DNA of 64,000 nucleotides from Aureobasidium sp. EXF-3400 (taxonomy: Eukaryota > Ascomycota > Dothideomycetes > Dothideales > Saccotheciaceae), in assembly GCA_024195585.1 (NCBI GenBank), contig SWBL01000149.1, positions 51,539-115,538 on the forward strand. The letters run 5' to 3'. This document shows positions 10,823-22,300 of this stretch, one piece after another (the first letter of the stretch is position 1; each line of letters opens with the position of its first letter). The translations under genes were made by a program, and so were the position numbers. A model generated the notes under the pieces. The model saw nothing but the letters and a program-made list of their open reading frames with translations, searched no databases and had not been told where the DNA came from.

Positions 10823-11117
10823 ATGAAGCGTGGGAGTACGATGGGAAGGAACGATGGTTGGTATTGATAGTGTGCTAAATATACAACGAGCGAGAATTGA
10901 ATAATACACCGAAACCTGTTGATATGTCATTTCGCTCTGCACAGAGCCTAGTTCGTGGCATCTCGTGCCTCCATACTTCTGCCAGGCTTACCCACCAAGT
11001 GCCTTCTTGCCAGTCATGATGACCTGTGTGTTGCTGTCTTCGCCGATCAGATCTTTGTCGATCCCCATGAACTTCACATTCAAACCATCAAGCTCGAATG
11101 TGTCTTCATCCGGGCCA
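10823..11117. other. Convergent 3' region
   Basis: About 295 bp between the stops of the alpha-dioxygenase and the F-box-like gene. Nothing beyond presumed 3' UTRs. Confidence 0.4.
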
Positions 11118-11965
11118 TTAGACAGCAAAGGTGACTTTTGGTATCCTTGTAACGAGTGGATCATAGGCAGTTCCTCTTGCAGCGGTGAAATGTGGGCAAT
11201 AGAGTGGACAAGTGATGACGAACCTAGCCTCCACTGTCAAGGATTTATAGTTGGCAAATGCTTCGAAGGTATCTGTTATATCGTGCTTCCACAGACCAAC
11301 ATCACCGAATCCGCGGGGTGATGTTTGTTGGCTGATCCCATCGGAGTAAAATACCGCCTTGAATGAGATTAAGCTCAGCAGAGGCATCACGCAGAAGACT
11401 GCGCAAGCCCTTAGTACCACGCTTGAGAGGCCTAAAAGTAAAGTTAGGAGAGTTTTTGCCAGCAGAAACTTCACAGTGATAACTTACTAGCCTTTGGACT
11501 TGTAAGATACATGAAGGCGGTCAGATCAAGGAGCTTCAACTGCGAGAAAATCCTTGTAGGCAAGAAACGATGCCTCGAGTTTGCTCCCCCAACGTCTACT
11601 CGACCCGGAACGATTGCCCAATCGGTACGTAGCACCATATGTGGCATGACCAGTGATGTATACTCTATACTCACTTTTTTGTTGACTCGCGCCATGTTTG
11701 GATAGAAGCAATTGATAACTTCAGTAAGACGATCAATGAGATGACCCGAGAACACCATCCCCGGTATTCTGACATCGACACGCCTATCCGCGAGTAACTT
11801 GTAAACCACATTCCGGATCTCGGCAGGCAGATCCATGAATCCGGTTGGTCGTTTCTCGGACGATGCAGGTGCGACCATGGCCAGTAAAGCGCAGGCGGGT
11901 GGCATGATGGACTTCGACAAGGTGAGTGCAAGGCTGGGGCGCACAATCGGGTTAGCGGAGATCAT
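11118..11965 (-). CDS. F-box/2EXR-like uncharacterised protein
   Basis: Two exons, 11965..11488 and 11431..11118, joined over a 56-nt intron with a CTAAC branch site, give 263 residues. The only recognisable block is FMDLPAEIRNVVYKLL near residue 44, the F-box-like LPxEIRN start common in large, lineage-expanded families of Dothideomycetes. The rest lacks catalytic motifs. The frame stays open well upstream of the chosen ATG, but that part reads like untranslated leader (Ser/Leu/His-rich); an ATG at 11905 is an equally possible start. A role in SCF ubiquitin ligase recruitment is only inferred from the motif. Confidence 0.55.
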
Positions 11966-12800
11966 TGCCAATAAGAGAAACGACACTACATACCTTTCCA
12001 GATGCGTAGAGTAGTTGCCCGGTACTGAGAAAGCGGCGATGGATGTTGACAGCGAAGTAATGTGATGGGTTACGTGATGTTCGCGTTGGGAAGACCGCTG
12101 TTCGTGACAACGACGTGATAGAAATGCAAAGCACGCCGGTGAGATGTAAGAGAGCGGAGAAGGATTGATAGTGTAAGATAGTTGGAGATGCAAGAGGTTC
12201 GAAGGTGTGAGCAAGCAACTTGGAGATGAGAGGCAGCGTGCGGGGACACACAAGACATGAACTGTGGAAGTGATGCGAGCGAGGAAGGACCTACCTACCG
12301 TCGGTTCTGCCTTTACTTGTTGCTCCGCAGCATTTCTTGGGCTAAAAGCGAAGCCGCGATGCACTTCACTTGAGCCTAATTTCTTCGATATACCTTCCCA
12401 ATCATGCTCGGTCTGTACAGTGGTTCCGATCTCCTGTCAAATGAACGGCCAAATTTTGGATTATTTGGAAGTAGAGTGAAGGTGCTTTTTGTGACTACCT
12501 ACTGTGTTTGTCAATGACTGCTTTTCTTCTGTCCCATCATGTCTTCTGGACTTGTATCGACATCTGTATAGCCACTTGTTGTTCTTGAGATGATTTTCTC
12601 GTGCTTCATGATGTGACCCATCCCTCTCGAGCAATAGAGCCAGTAGTCGCAGACCATGCATGCAATCCTTGAATGCCGCCCCATCAGTTCGGTGCCAAGT
12701 CCTATGATATCCGCTGCTGAATCTCGAACTGGTTCGTTGTAGAATGCCATTATTTCTGTCCGATGATGTCGCGTAGCAGAGCGTTGATGGAGGCAGAGTA
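11966..12800. other. Upstream region of the F-box-like gene
   Basis: About 835 bp. A 79-codon open frame on the minus strand (12750..12511) starts just after the NCBP3-like stop and has ordinary amino-acid composition, but no motif or splice partner supports it; it may be 3' UTR of the NCBP3-like gene. Confidence 0.35.
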
Positions 12801-14201
12801 CTACATCATATCCTCGGCACGTCTGCGTTGAGTATTGCGATCTCTCATCTTGTCGGCGAATAAGTCGTTCGGTTCTGCTCCACTGCTAAACTTGGAAGGG
12901 AACAGTTCCTTGACCTTGGGATTGACTTCTCGAGAAGCACCACGAATGGAGAAGCCTGGTACATCTGCTTGTGCACTGCCTCTGATGCTGAAGCCGCTCG
13001 TGTCTGGGCCGCCGGTTATGCGATCAGCCAGGCTGCCTGTATACTGAGTTAGCTATAGTTCAAATCCAATGTTGACAAAGATGGCGTACGTCTGATGGTG
13101 GCAGTCTCACCAGCGTCAAGGGCGTCCGAGCGGCGGTGATTGCTGCGAGCAGATTTGTTGGGGAAGAGCTCTCTGTTTCGTTTGGGAGGGCTTGTCGAGG
13201 TGATAGGTGCATCGAGGCCAAAGGTCTTGGTGGTGCTTTTCGCAGGCAAAAGTTCGATCGGACCGTTGCTGGCGCGGGCTGCGGGGATGAGATCCTTTCT
13301 GCGAGGAGCGGGTGAGATAGTCCTGCGACGAGCGGTTCTGCGTTCTGGCTGCTCCTGATTGAAGCCGTATCTTCCATCTCCATCTCTTACAGGAGAGGCA
13401 CTACGATCGCGTAGTCTGCCTGTCTCCTTTCCAGCGAACAAGTCACCTCCACGCGGTCTCCTTGGACGATCGTCTCTACGTCGAGTGTTTCTGCGATCGT
13501 CTTCGTCATCGTAGCTGAGTGCGGGTGACTCTTCTTCTGCATCGTCGTACATGTTGACGTCGAAGGGCTTAGGGGCCTCGTCTCTTTGTCTGTTGTCTCT
13601 TCGTGGGCCTCTCCTTCTGTTGTCGTAGTCTCCCTTACGTTCTCTCGGGTCGTGGTCTGGATTCATGAGGTAGAAGCGACTTCTTTCGTGAGCGCGCGGG
13701 GCCTTCTTGTCGGCAAGGGTGGCTTGGCGAATGTAGAGCTGAGTTTCGGAGTTCGAAGGCAGCGGTTTGGCACTGCGCATTTGTAGGGGAGCGACATTAT
13801 GTCCATCTGGTAGGTCGGAGAGAGCGATCAGGGCTTCTTGTGCGGCTTGCTCTGATTCGTAGATGAGGTTGGCGGACGTGTCGTCGATCCATTCGATGCG
13901 TTGGAAGTCGTCTAGCGAATAATACTCGCCAGCGAACTGTCTGATGTTGTCGGTTGTGAGGTTGTCCAGACCGCGAATGTGGATCTTGGTCGGTGCGAGG
14001 TCGTCGAGGTTGTCGGCGGGTGTGGAGTTATCTTGGGTGTGGTTCTGGGTGGAACGGGCTTCCTTGACAAGTTCAGCGTGTGTTGGTAGCGATCGCTCAG
14101 GGCGGGCGTACAATCTTCATGGCCTCTGCCTCGAGTTGGGCGATTTCGGGGTCCAAGCCGAGATCGATGTCCATGTCGACGTCCATGTCAATGTCTGCCA
14201 T
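12801..14201 (-). CDS. NCBP3-type nuclear cap-binding subunit
   Basis: Three exons, 14201..14112, 14062..13090 and 13036..12801, with introns of 49 and 53 nt, give 432 residues. The N terminus is Asp/Met-rich, then residues about 53-125 form an RRM-like domain with the block IEWIDDTSANLIYES, the WLDD-type signature of NCBP3 (C17orf85), which in animals binds capped mRNA with NCBP1. The middle is Arg/Asp-rich and low complexity. The third exon carries GFSIRG twice and ends in a basic segment. The first intron is supported by its GCTGAAC branch site and exact phase. The third exon is supported because the second exon's frame runs into a stop only inside a canonical GTACGC..CAG intron. Role in mRNA export or stability is inferred from animals. 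Confidence 0.85.
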
Positions 14202-15001
14202 GGTCGATGTCGCGTCGTGTGTTGTCTGGTGTGGTGATGTGGTTGAGTTGACTCTGACTTGGTGATTGGCGGCTCTTGCGACAGTCAAGTGCAGAGGTCG
14301 TGGAAGTTATAGTGAGGGTTTGGTGTGGAAGGTGTCGGAGTTGAAGTCGAAGTCATCGAGATGCGAACGACTGACGCATGTGAATTCTCGAGACTTGGTC
14401 CAAGCTTCACTCCACTTTGTCAGGGTCTATACCACAATCGAAGGAACGCTCTCATCCTCATTGTCATACAATGGTTCATTCACCTTTAGATCATCAAACT
14501 CTTCGAGCTACATGAACCCTCATGATTTCTCATACTGCCACAGAGACCGCGAATTGTCGCCATATTGAAAAGCGTGGGCTAAATCACAAAGAGTCAAGTC
14601 CAAGTACCCATTCGATGCTATTATTATCATCGTCATCAGCTCTGTCTTGCATAATCTTCATCTCAGCTCAAGTTTGTCTAGAACCCAAGGTTGGTAGAGA
14701 GTGTTGTTACACAAAGCAAGGCACAAACATTGGCATCCCTTGACGGAATGTCGTACAGCCAAACAGACTGAGACAGGCTGCAGCCATCCGACGTGTCTTG
14801 CTCTCGCATCCATCTTTCAATTCCTTTTCTCCTGCTTCGGAACAAATAGAAACACGATATTCCTTACACTTGTCTCAATTTGTCTTACCTCACTTTCGCG
14901 GCCAGACTCGACCCCATCCACCCTCGCACTCTTTAAAGTGAAAGCATTCCTTTGGTTTCACCTTTGATCCCTTGACATCACGCAATCGCGACCTCGTCAA
15001 C
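14202..15001. other. Gene-free stretch, 800 bp
   Basis: Divergent promoter space between the NCBP3-like gene and the GPI-anchored protein gene. Short open frames lack motifs. Just before 15002 there are pyrimidine-rich tracts typical of fungal core promoters. Confidence 0.4.
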
Positions 15002-15715
15002 ATGTTCTCCAAGGACTTTGTCGTCTTCGCAGCACTTGCACTGTTGATCCAGGTCACAGTTGCTACCCCTCCTGCCTGTGTCCTTCAGGCTGTCAAGTAA
15101 GTAGCCCCATCAGCCACAACATCGACAACATCTCATGAAGCGCAAACAGCCAGCCAGCAAACTCTCCCGCCAATGTCAAGAGTATTTGCGATAATGGCAG
15201 CACTGTCGAGCAAACCCTGGTTAGTGACTGCGGTACCGGCTACGACGCTGCCATGAGCGCCTTCTCTACCATCTGCGCTGGTGTTAGTGTCACCATCGGT
15301 AAGTTTGGTCTACGCATCCCCTCCAGGTGTTATCGACTGACGTGAAGAAGCACCTTGGAAGACCGCCTCTTCGGCCGCCACTCAGGAAAGCTCCAATGCT
15401 CTTGGTATTGCTGGCGGTTCTACTATCCCTGTCAGCACCACCAGCGATGTTCAGTCTGACTCTGCATCAATCTCAGCCTCTGATTCAGTCTCTGCCTCTG
15501 CTTCGGTCTCCGGCACTGATTCGGTCGCAAAGTCCACCGGAACTACTGTGGTCACTGCTACTGGACCCATCCTCACTGCTACCGACACTATCACCAGCAC
15601 ACAGACCGGTCCTACTTCATCGGGTGCAACTTCCACTGGAGCTGCCGGACACGTCGAGAACAGCGGTTTCGTCATGGGAGCTATGGCTGCTGCTGGCTTT
15701 ATCATGGCTTTGTGA
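15002..15715 (+). CDS. Secreted GPI-anchored surface protein, four-cysteine type
   Basis: Three exons, 15002..15096, 15150..15298 and 15351..15715, give 202 residues. A signal peptide (residues 1-21, hydrophobic FVVFAALALLIQVTVA) is followed by a compact domain with four Cys (in PPACVLQ, SICDNG, SDCGTG and TICAGV), resembling small fungal GPI proteins of CFEM-like size but with fewer Cys than the eight-Cys CFEM. A long Ser/Thr-rich stalk follows, then a hydrophobic tail (GFVMGAMAAAGFIMAL) expected to be exchanged for GPI. Likely in cell wall or plasma membrane outer face. Function unknown. Confidence 0.8.
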
Positions 15716-16129
15716 TGGAGTGATACCTTTCTCTCCTCCAACAGCAAAGGCAACCTGGGAGCGTTTTCATCGGCCTTGTGGTCTGCTCAGACTCTGAATT
15801 AGTTGTTGCTGGAGAATTAGACCGGTTGTCATTGACACAGATCACGAAGATATGATTCTGGCTTAGCTTTGTAGAATCACTAATCAAGAAGCAAGACGTC
15901 TGTAAACCAGATAATACAAACTACGCATCAGAGAACAAACAGTGTTCGCTTAATTTATAGAGCTTGCATGACAATACACAATGTGAAATGTCCAAACACA
16001 CAATGGAAGAGCATCGAAACGGTATCGGCAAAACACCGGAAGATCGACCTCAAACCTCTAGCACCCAGAGACTCCTCCATCTCTCCCACATCTTCTTACA
16101 ACTAAACACCACACAAACCAAAACATATA
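15716..16129. other. Intergenic stretch
   Basis: About 410 bp holding presumed 3' UTR of the GPI protein gene and the promoter of the next gene; nothing else seen. Confidence 0.4.
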
Positions 16130-17093
16130 ATGCCTCCCCCAACCCACCAACGAGCCTTTTCCCAAAATGACACTCTAGAGTCCCTGTCCGCCCTTTTGAC
16201 TCAACTCTACACTCTCCACCTCCTTCTCCCTTCTTCCTCTCCATCTAACCTTCGAATCTCGCAACCGCCACACTCACCCTCAGCTGCTATTCTCTCTGCA
16301 TGGCAAGAGGCAGGAATGAGTGATGGTGTGATTGAGACGTTGAAACGATTACCCTATCTCTCAGGCCAAGCAAGCAGAGGAAGCAGAGAAATCGCACCAG
16401 ATACATTAGCATTAGATTATTTAGATGAAGATGGTGATGCTGTTGATGTGTGGAGAGATCCTTTTTGCTTGACTTCTGAAGCCAGGGAGAAGATAGGGGA
16501 AGAGATAGAGGGAGGAGAGGTGAAAGAGAAACAGCAAGGATATCTGAAAAATGCCATTCCATTAACCAGTTGCATCGGCGTGGAAGGATGTCTGTTACTT
16601 TTGGATTTGGATAGCAGTACGTATCTCATCTTGTTTCTCTCTTTCTCTTTCTTGCAAATCGGCGTTCCTTTTCTTCTTACAGATTTCTCCCTTGTCTCCC
16701 GATGTCTTCCCTATGATATTTCTGCTCTCTTCCCCCTTTGACTGAACGTACCCAACAGATCACATCTACGAAATCGCAGACCAACACCTCTCCCCACCAC
16801 CCCGTCAACCACCTCCAGTCGCAGTACCCCACCACTACAAACACCACCCTCATAAACCTGCTCTCCAAATTCTACAACAATACATCGACAACACTAAGAA
16901 GCTACTATCAGTTTACGATCCAGACACCAATACATGGTTACAGAACCATGACGACTGCGATTGGGAGAACAAAGGAAGGTTCAATGCGTTGAAGGCATTG
17001 TATGTTGAGTGTGGATGGCCTGAGAGATTTGATGGTGAGGAGTTTATGGAGAGATATGCGATGTTGACAAGGTCGAGGGGATGGGATGATTGA
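16130..17093 (+). CDS. Uncharacterised fungal protein
   Basis: Two exons, 16130..16616 and 16759..17093, with a 142-nt intron (GTACGT..CAG), give 273 residues. I do not recognise the family. It is soluble-looking: a Leu/Ser/Pro-rich N terminus, an acidic middle (residues about 100-145), a hydrophobic strand pair around GCLLLLDLDSNHIYEIADQ that continues smoothly over the intron, a Pro/His-rich loop, and a C-terminal half with regular Trp and aromatic spacing ending TRSRGWDD. The smooth join over the splice site is the main support. Confidence 0.6.
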
Positions 17094-17313
17094 GGCGTGA
17101 GATTAAGCAAATCAGAACGATGGTGAAGTTTTCTCGGCTAATCTCTTTCTCCTTCTCTAATTGTGTATACTGGTCTTGAGCCCTTTGCATACACTGTGGC
17201 TGTTATGCATATACGGATTCCATCTTTTCCATGGCTGCTTCTGGTTCTCGGAGCTATATGTCTTGAGTGTGCATGCGAACTTCTTTGTGCAGACGCTTGC
17301 CAAGTGTAGATTC

Positions 17314-18705
17314 TTACGTCAAGTCGATCACTTCGATGTGGGTCTTCTTGACGGCAGGCACTCTCCGTGCGCGCGAGTCCTTCGTTCTTTCCTCCTTTTC
17401 TCCTTCTTTCTGCTCCTTGTGAGCTGCCCTCATCTTCGCGTCAATCTCATCAAGCTTCTCACGGTCAATCTGGACTTCGAAGATCCGCTTGATGCCGTCG
17501 AGACCAATTTGTTCCACATCCATGAACACGGTTCCTTCCCTACACTTCAAGGACTTGTAGAATAGCCATGTCAGATGTTCCACTCGTCGCTGAGTATTCA
17601 TGCAGAGCTCCTTGTATCTTCTCATGTGTCGGCACCGAGAAATACAGCCGCGATGTGCGTGTATCAGACCACGGATCTGATTTTCCATCCATTCGCTGTG
17701 TACGTGGACTCGTACCCAAGTGGTATTATAGCACTCCTGCATCAGTCGCCTCAGATCTTGGTTCTGCTGGCGGATGGCTTGAAGAGATTGACTGCTGACA
17801 TTGTCGACATGCGAAGGGCTGTAGCGAGTCAAGTTGTCCATATCATCTATAGTTTCCAGATCAACGTGAAGCATACCAATGTAGCTCTTTACACGTGCAT
17901 TGAAGCCATTGAGAACAGCTTTGATATGCTGTGCGTCGATAACAAAGACGTTGTTCCTCCAGAAATGTCGTTGTGCCTCGCGCCAAAATTCCAGGCATTT
18001 TGGTGGTAGAAGGACATGAGCAGAAGCATCTAACAAAGACCGAGCGTGCTTGTTGGGGATCGAAGCGATACAATGTGTTTGCAGATCTGTGTCCAGAAGT
18101 GCAGGATCTGATATCTTGATCATGCCAGGAGCCTCTAGCGTGTCTTGATACTTCTCCAATCTTTGCCTCACTGGCAACTTCATGAAAGCCTCGATGGTGC
18201 GGGTAGAGAAGAGCTTGTTTGCTAGCAGAGCTCTGAACACTCTAGCTTTCTTAGTGCGGTAAGCTGTTGGGCGAGCTGGCTCTTTAGTGATGGACTTGTG
18301 GCCATTCTTTCGCAGAGTGGTAAGATGTTGTCGTTTCTTGACCTTCTTGAGTGCGATGCCCCATTCTGGGATCCATTTCTTGGATTTCTTTGCATCTATG
18401 TCTGCTTCCATTCTGTTCTTCATATCCGCTGTGATATTGCTTCTCCTAGATAAGTTGACCTCGCGGAAAGACTTAGGTCGTCTTGAGATTTGAGAACGTT
18501 CGGGGACTGGTGGGAGTGATGAGTGAGGAAGGATGGTGACTTCTTCTTCATGTTGGACATCATCGAAGTTGGTCAGCCAACGCATCATCCTTCCAGTATT
18601 ATATGGAGTGTGCATCTGGTAGTATTCCGAGTGTCTAGCTTCATCTTCCAAATCTGCAGGTGGTGTAGGGTAGTCAAAGGATCCGCCGTGCATGGTTGAG
18701 TTCAT
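17314..18705 (-). CDS. Uncharacterised basic protein with C-terminal SUMO-interaction motif
   Basis: A single-exon frame of 463 residues, not recognised. The N terminus is disordered (about 1-90); a Lys/Arg-rich segment at about 105-155 with KKSKK and KKVKKRQ could be a nuclear localisation signal. The middle is alpha-helical with many Arg, Gln and His. The C-terminal 60 residues are charged (KEQKEGEKEERTK) and the last five residues are VIDLT, a consensus SUMO-interaction motif. Together these suggest a nuclear protein, by inference only. Confidence 0.65.
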   Translation of the reverse strand: MNSTMHGGSFDYPTPPADLEDEARHSEYYQMHTPYNTGRMMRWLTNFDDVQHEEEVTILPHSSLPPVPERSQISRRPKSFREVNLSRRSNITADMKNRMEADIDAKKSKKWIPEWGIALKKVKKRQHLTTLRKNGHKSITKEPARPTAYRTKKARVFRALLANKLFSTRTIEAFMKLPVRQRLEKYQDTLEAPGMIKISDPALLDTDLQTHCIASIPNKHARSLLDASAHVLLPPKCLEFWREAQRHFWRNNVFVIDAQHIKAVLNGFNARVKSYIGMLHVDLETIDDMDNLTRYSPSHVDNVSSQSLQAIRQQNQDLRRLMQECYNTTWVRVHVHSEWMENQIRGLIHAHRGCISRCRHMRRYKELCMNTQRRVEHLTWLFYKSLKCREGTVFMDVEQIGLDGIKRIFEVQIDREKLDEIDAKMRAAHKEQKEGEKEERTKDSRARRVPAVKKTHIEVIDLT

Positions 18706-19375
18706 TGTGTAGTTTAGAACTTGACAGATCTGTTTGCGTGCTCAAAATATGCCGAGAGTTTAATGACTTGAGTAAAGTCCGAATGTCGAAGGATAAGTTG
18801 TGAGAAAGAATGAATGCAGCGGAATCAAATCAGGTGAACCGCAAAGCAACACGTCCGGAAATTCAACCTTCGAGAAGAAGGTCGAACAGACTAAGAATCA
18901 AAGATTGACTGAATGGTTGTTAGGGTTGTGTGTCTGTGATGAGAAAAAGGGCGTTAACGATGAGCTACTATCAAGATTAGAGACAGAGAATACAAAGCGA
19001 GGGCAGGACATACGATCTGTCGAGAAAGATTCGTGCAGGTTACCGAGCATGCGGTGCAATGCACCTTCCCGAGTCTAGGAAACAAACAGGTCGCCTGCCG
19101 AGTCGCAATATGTCTCAAGTTGATCGAGTTGTTAGCCCTCAGCGTTCGATGTTGGTGCGTAAGAGTAAAGCAGGAGCAGGAGCGGAAGTTTATATGCCTG
19201 CGAAAGGTTGTGAGGACGGTAGGGAAGCGACGACCAGGAAGAAGCGAGCACAAGTAACAACAAACATAAAGTACGCAAAACACTATCTACCTATAATCAA
19301 CAGGGGGTATCCAAAAACAACTAATTCCTCATCATCCTCTTTTCATTATGTAGAATTCCTTCATTGCACCGCGTA
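18706..19375. other. Intergenic stretch
   Basis: About 670 bp. Presumed promoter of the 463-residue protein gene and 3' UTR of EFR3. No other signal. Confidence 0.4.
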
Positions 19376-22300
19376 CTAGTACGGCGCTCTACTTACACCT
19401 TCACCTCCCGCTGCATCGTCTTCAGTGCCAATAGAAGACAACAGATCTCTAAGATCCTTCTTGCCGTGTGTGCTGGCGGCACCGCCAAAGCCTCTAGCAG
19501 AGCTCCTGCTGGCAACTCTTCTGCTTGCAGGTCTGTTTACTAAGCCATCCTGACGGCCTCGTTCAGAAATAGGCGCTGATGACAAAGTGCCGTTGGTAAC
19601 CACTTCGCCACTATTAAGCCTAAGACCAGGTGCGGGTGGCGGTTGCATTGTGTTTTGTGAACTTTGCACAGCATCTCTAGTGGCTGGGCGAAGGGCTGGA
19701 GGGCTATAGTCGCTAGCGTCATCTTCGAGTTCACCATCTTCAACATCCATCATACTTTCGCTCGAGTCGTCGCCAGCACCAGCACGATGTATAGACATTG
19801 CAGACGAAGGCGGTGCCTGACCAGCGAGCACACGCTTGAGCTCCTCTACTCGCATCGCTCCTGTAACACTGCTAGCGCCATCACCATTGCCAGATGTGCT
19901 GTTACTGGGGCGGCGACCTGCGGGACTTCGGCTGACGAGACGGCTGCGAACTTGCGAGTGGCTTGTACCAGTTCTTGCAGGACCAGACTTGGAGGTACCT
20001 CCGTTGCCAAAAGTTTCGGAAGTGCTACGAGGACTCTGGTATGGGTAGGTGTTCGCAGCGGCGAGCAGACGGCGATGGTCTCCAAGAGCAACAAGGTTGG
20101 TGCCTGAGGGGTGCGCAGACGTAGTGCCAGCGCGCGACCCACTCAATGATGTTGACTTGGGGGCTGCAGCTGCGACAGCTGTAAGGAGCTCTTCCTTCGA
20201 CCAAACCGATGTAAGCTCATCTATGCAGGATTGTGGGAGGTTAGCCTTAGGTCTGGTGGGTGCAGCCAAGAAGTCGCTAGCAGCAATGTTCAGGGTAGGC
20301 AAAGAGAAACTGCGTCCGGGACTTCCAGGGGTGCCGGGAGGTGAAGCGATGCTGGCACTATAAGCATCCGAGATGCGCTCAATCAACTGCTCGCGGTGAT
20401 CGAAAGGCTTGAGAGCTTGAGACTGAACGGTACTCTGTGTCAAATTTGTAGGGGCAGAGGCGGCCACTTCTGCGATTCTAGCCAGTGCCACAGCCGGAAC
20501 CTGTAGGCCATGAACCCAGATATCAGCTTGCTGTCTGCGCACTATCTCGCTCTGGATCTCGTTGCCGACAACGGAGTGTTCGAAGTTGAACTTATGTGCC
20601 ACTGCCCATAAGTAGCCATGTACTAAGCTACCAAGCCTGACCTTGGCCTTGGGGTTCTCAATGTTCTGGATGTCCTCTTGCAGGCGGATAATCATAGGCA
20701 GACCGGAGCGGGTAGCATTGATACCGAGCTTAGCAACCATGGAAGCAAGTAAGTAGTGTAAAAGCAGGAACTCGTGATCGGCCTCAGGGCGATCGGCAAG
20801 ATGCAACGCGTCTTCGTAGATAGCAAGATGGAGAAGTTGCAAGAAGAAGGAGCGACTCCTCCTAGTGCCGCGCCCGCGTGCTGAAGCATTAGACACTGCT
20901 CTGCGAGCCATGTTGTTGCCATTGGCATTGTCCCGCTTGTGCTTTTCAGGGGCGGCCTTCTCTTCAATCTTCGAGTCGTTCTCACGAGTCTCCAGTTCCA
21001 GCCATGTACAGAGTGCATCCACGTAAGCAACACGAACTGGACGGTAAGAATCGCGCAACAACCATTGAGTACCCTCCCAGACTCCAATCGGAACAGGGTT
21101 CTGGTTCTTGGTAGACTCATTGGCTGACGGATCATTGCTGTTGGCAACAATGAGAATACGCTTGACAGAATCCAATGCAACCTCCCGAGCGGTGTCGAAG
21201 GAGAAGAAACCATCAGTGTTGGGTCTTTCCTTTAGGCCGCTGCTAGCGGCAGACTCATAGGAGGTACCATTAGGGTCCTCGATAGCGTGTGCAGTAGCAG
21301 CAGGCATGTTGGACGCAGCAGAGGCGGGCTTGAGACGGAGGAGAAGAGCCGAAACCATGTCCGAGATTTGATCGGTATAGTAGACATGCTTTGCAAGGTT
21401 GACAATGCATTGGCGCAAGTGAGTGAGCAATTCGACTCTGACGGGAGAGGGAGTCTTGACGACTTCCATAACGGCCGACTTTGGCTTTTCGTTGGATCCG
21501 TTCAGGTTGGTCTGAGTGGTCCCCAGCTGCAAAATCAGGAGGATGTGTTGAACCAGACCGAGCAGGATATCCATGACTGACAAGCCTATCAGGTTGACGT
21601 TGGATCCGAGGATCTGCTCGACAATCACGGCCAAAACAACATGTTGCTGTAGAGCATCCTCGACAATGGGACTGCGGGTCAGCATTTCGACAGCAGCGAA
21701 CAAGACAACAAAACGATCTTGAACAGGAGTAAACTCGCATGCCAACCTGACCAGGCCGACGGACCAAGCATGGCCGGAGTTGTGATGAGATATGTATTCG
21801 AGCATACTCATGGTGGCCATGCGCACTTGGCCGCGGTTATCGACATCGAACAGAGTCTTGAAGCATTGCATAGCCAGGACACCAGCCTCTTCCTCAGCGT
21901 AGCGATCGGCCTCTTGAGCAGTGCCTCCCGCAGCGCGCGGATCTCCCTCCACCTTTGTGTTCGTACTACGGATTGTTTGCATGCTGGGACGCAGTCCTTG
22001 CTGGGTATGCTTTTGTTCGTTCAACCGCTCGTCGAGGGTGGTCAGATATGTGGCATCTTGCGAATAGAGGTTGCGCAAAACGGCGGGCAAGAAGACGTTG
22101 ACCTGTCGGCCAGGTTCACTGGCGAGGGCCTGGGCTTTGGCGATACTGCGAAGTGCCTCAAGACCAGCCTTACGTAGCTTGAGAGCGTCGCTAGAACCTC
22201 CAGCCTCCTTGTTCGTCTTGTCGGCATATGTTGTCCATCTCTTGACCACATCGGCGAACTGCTGGCGGTACTCGACGTCTGCGGCGAGTGTTGAATGATC

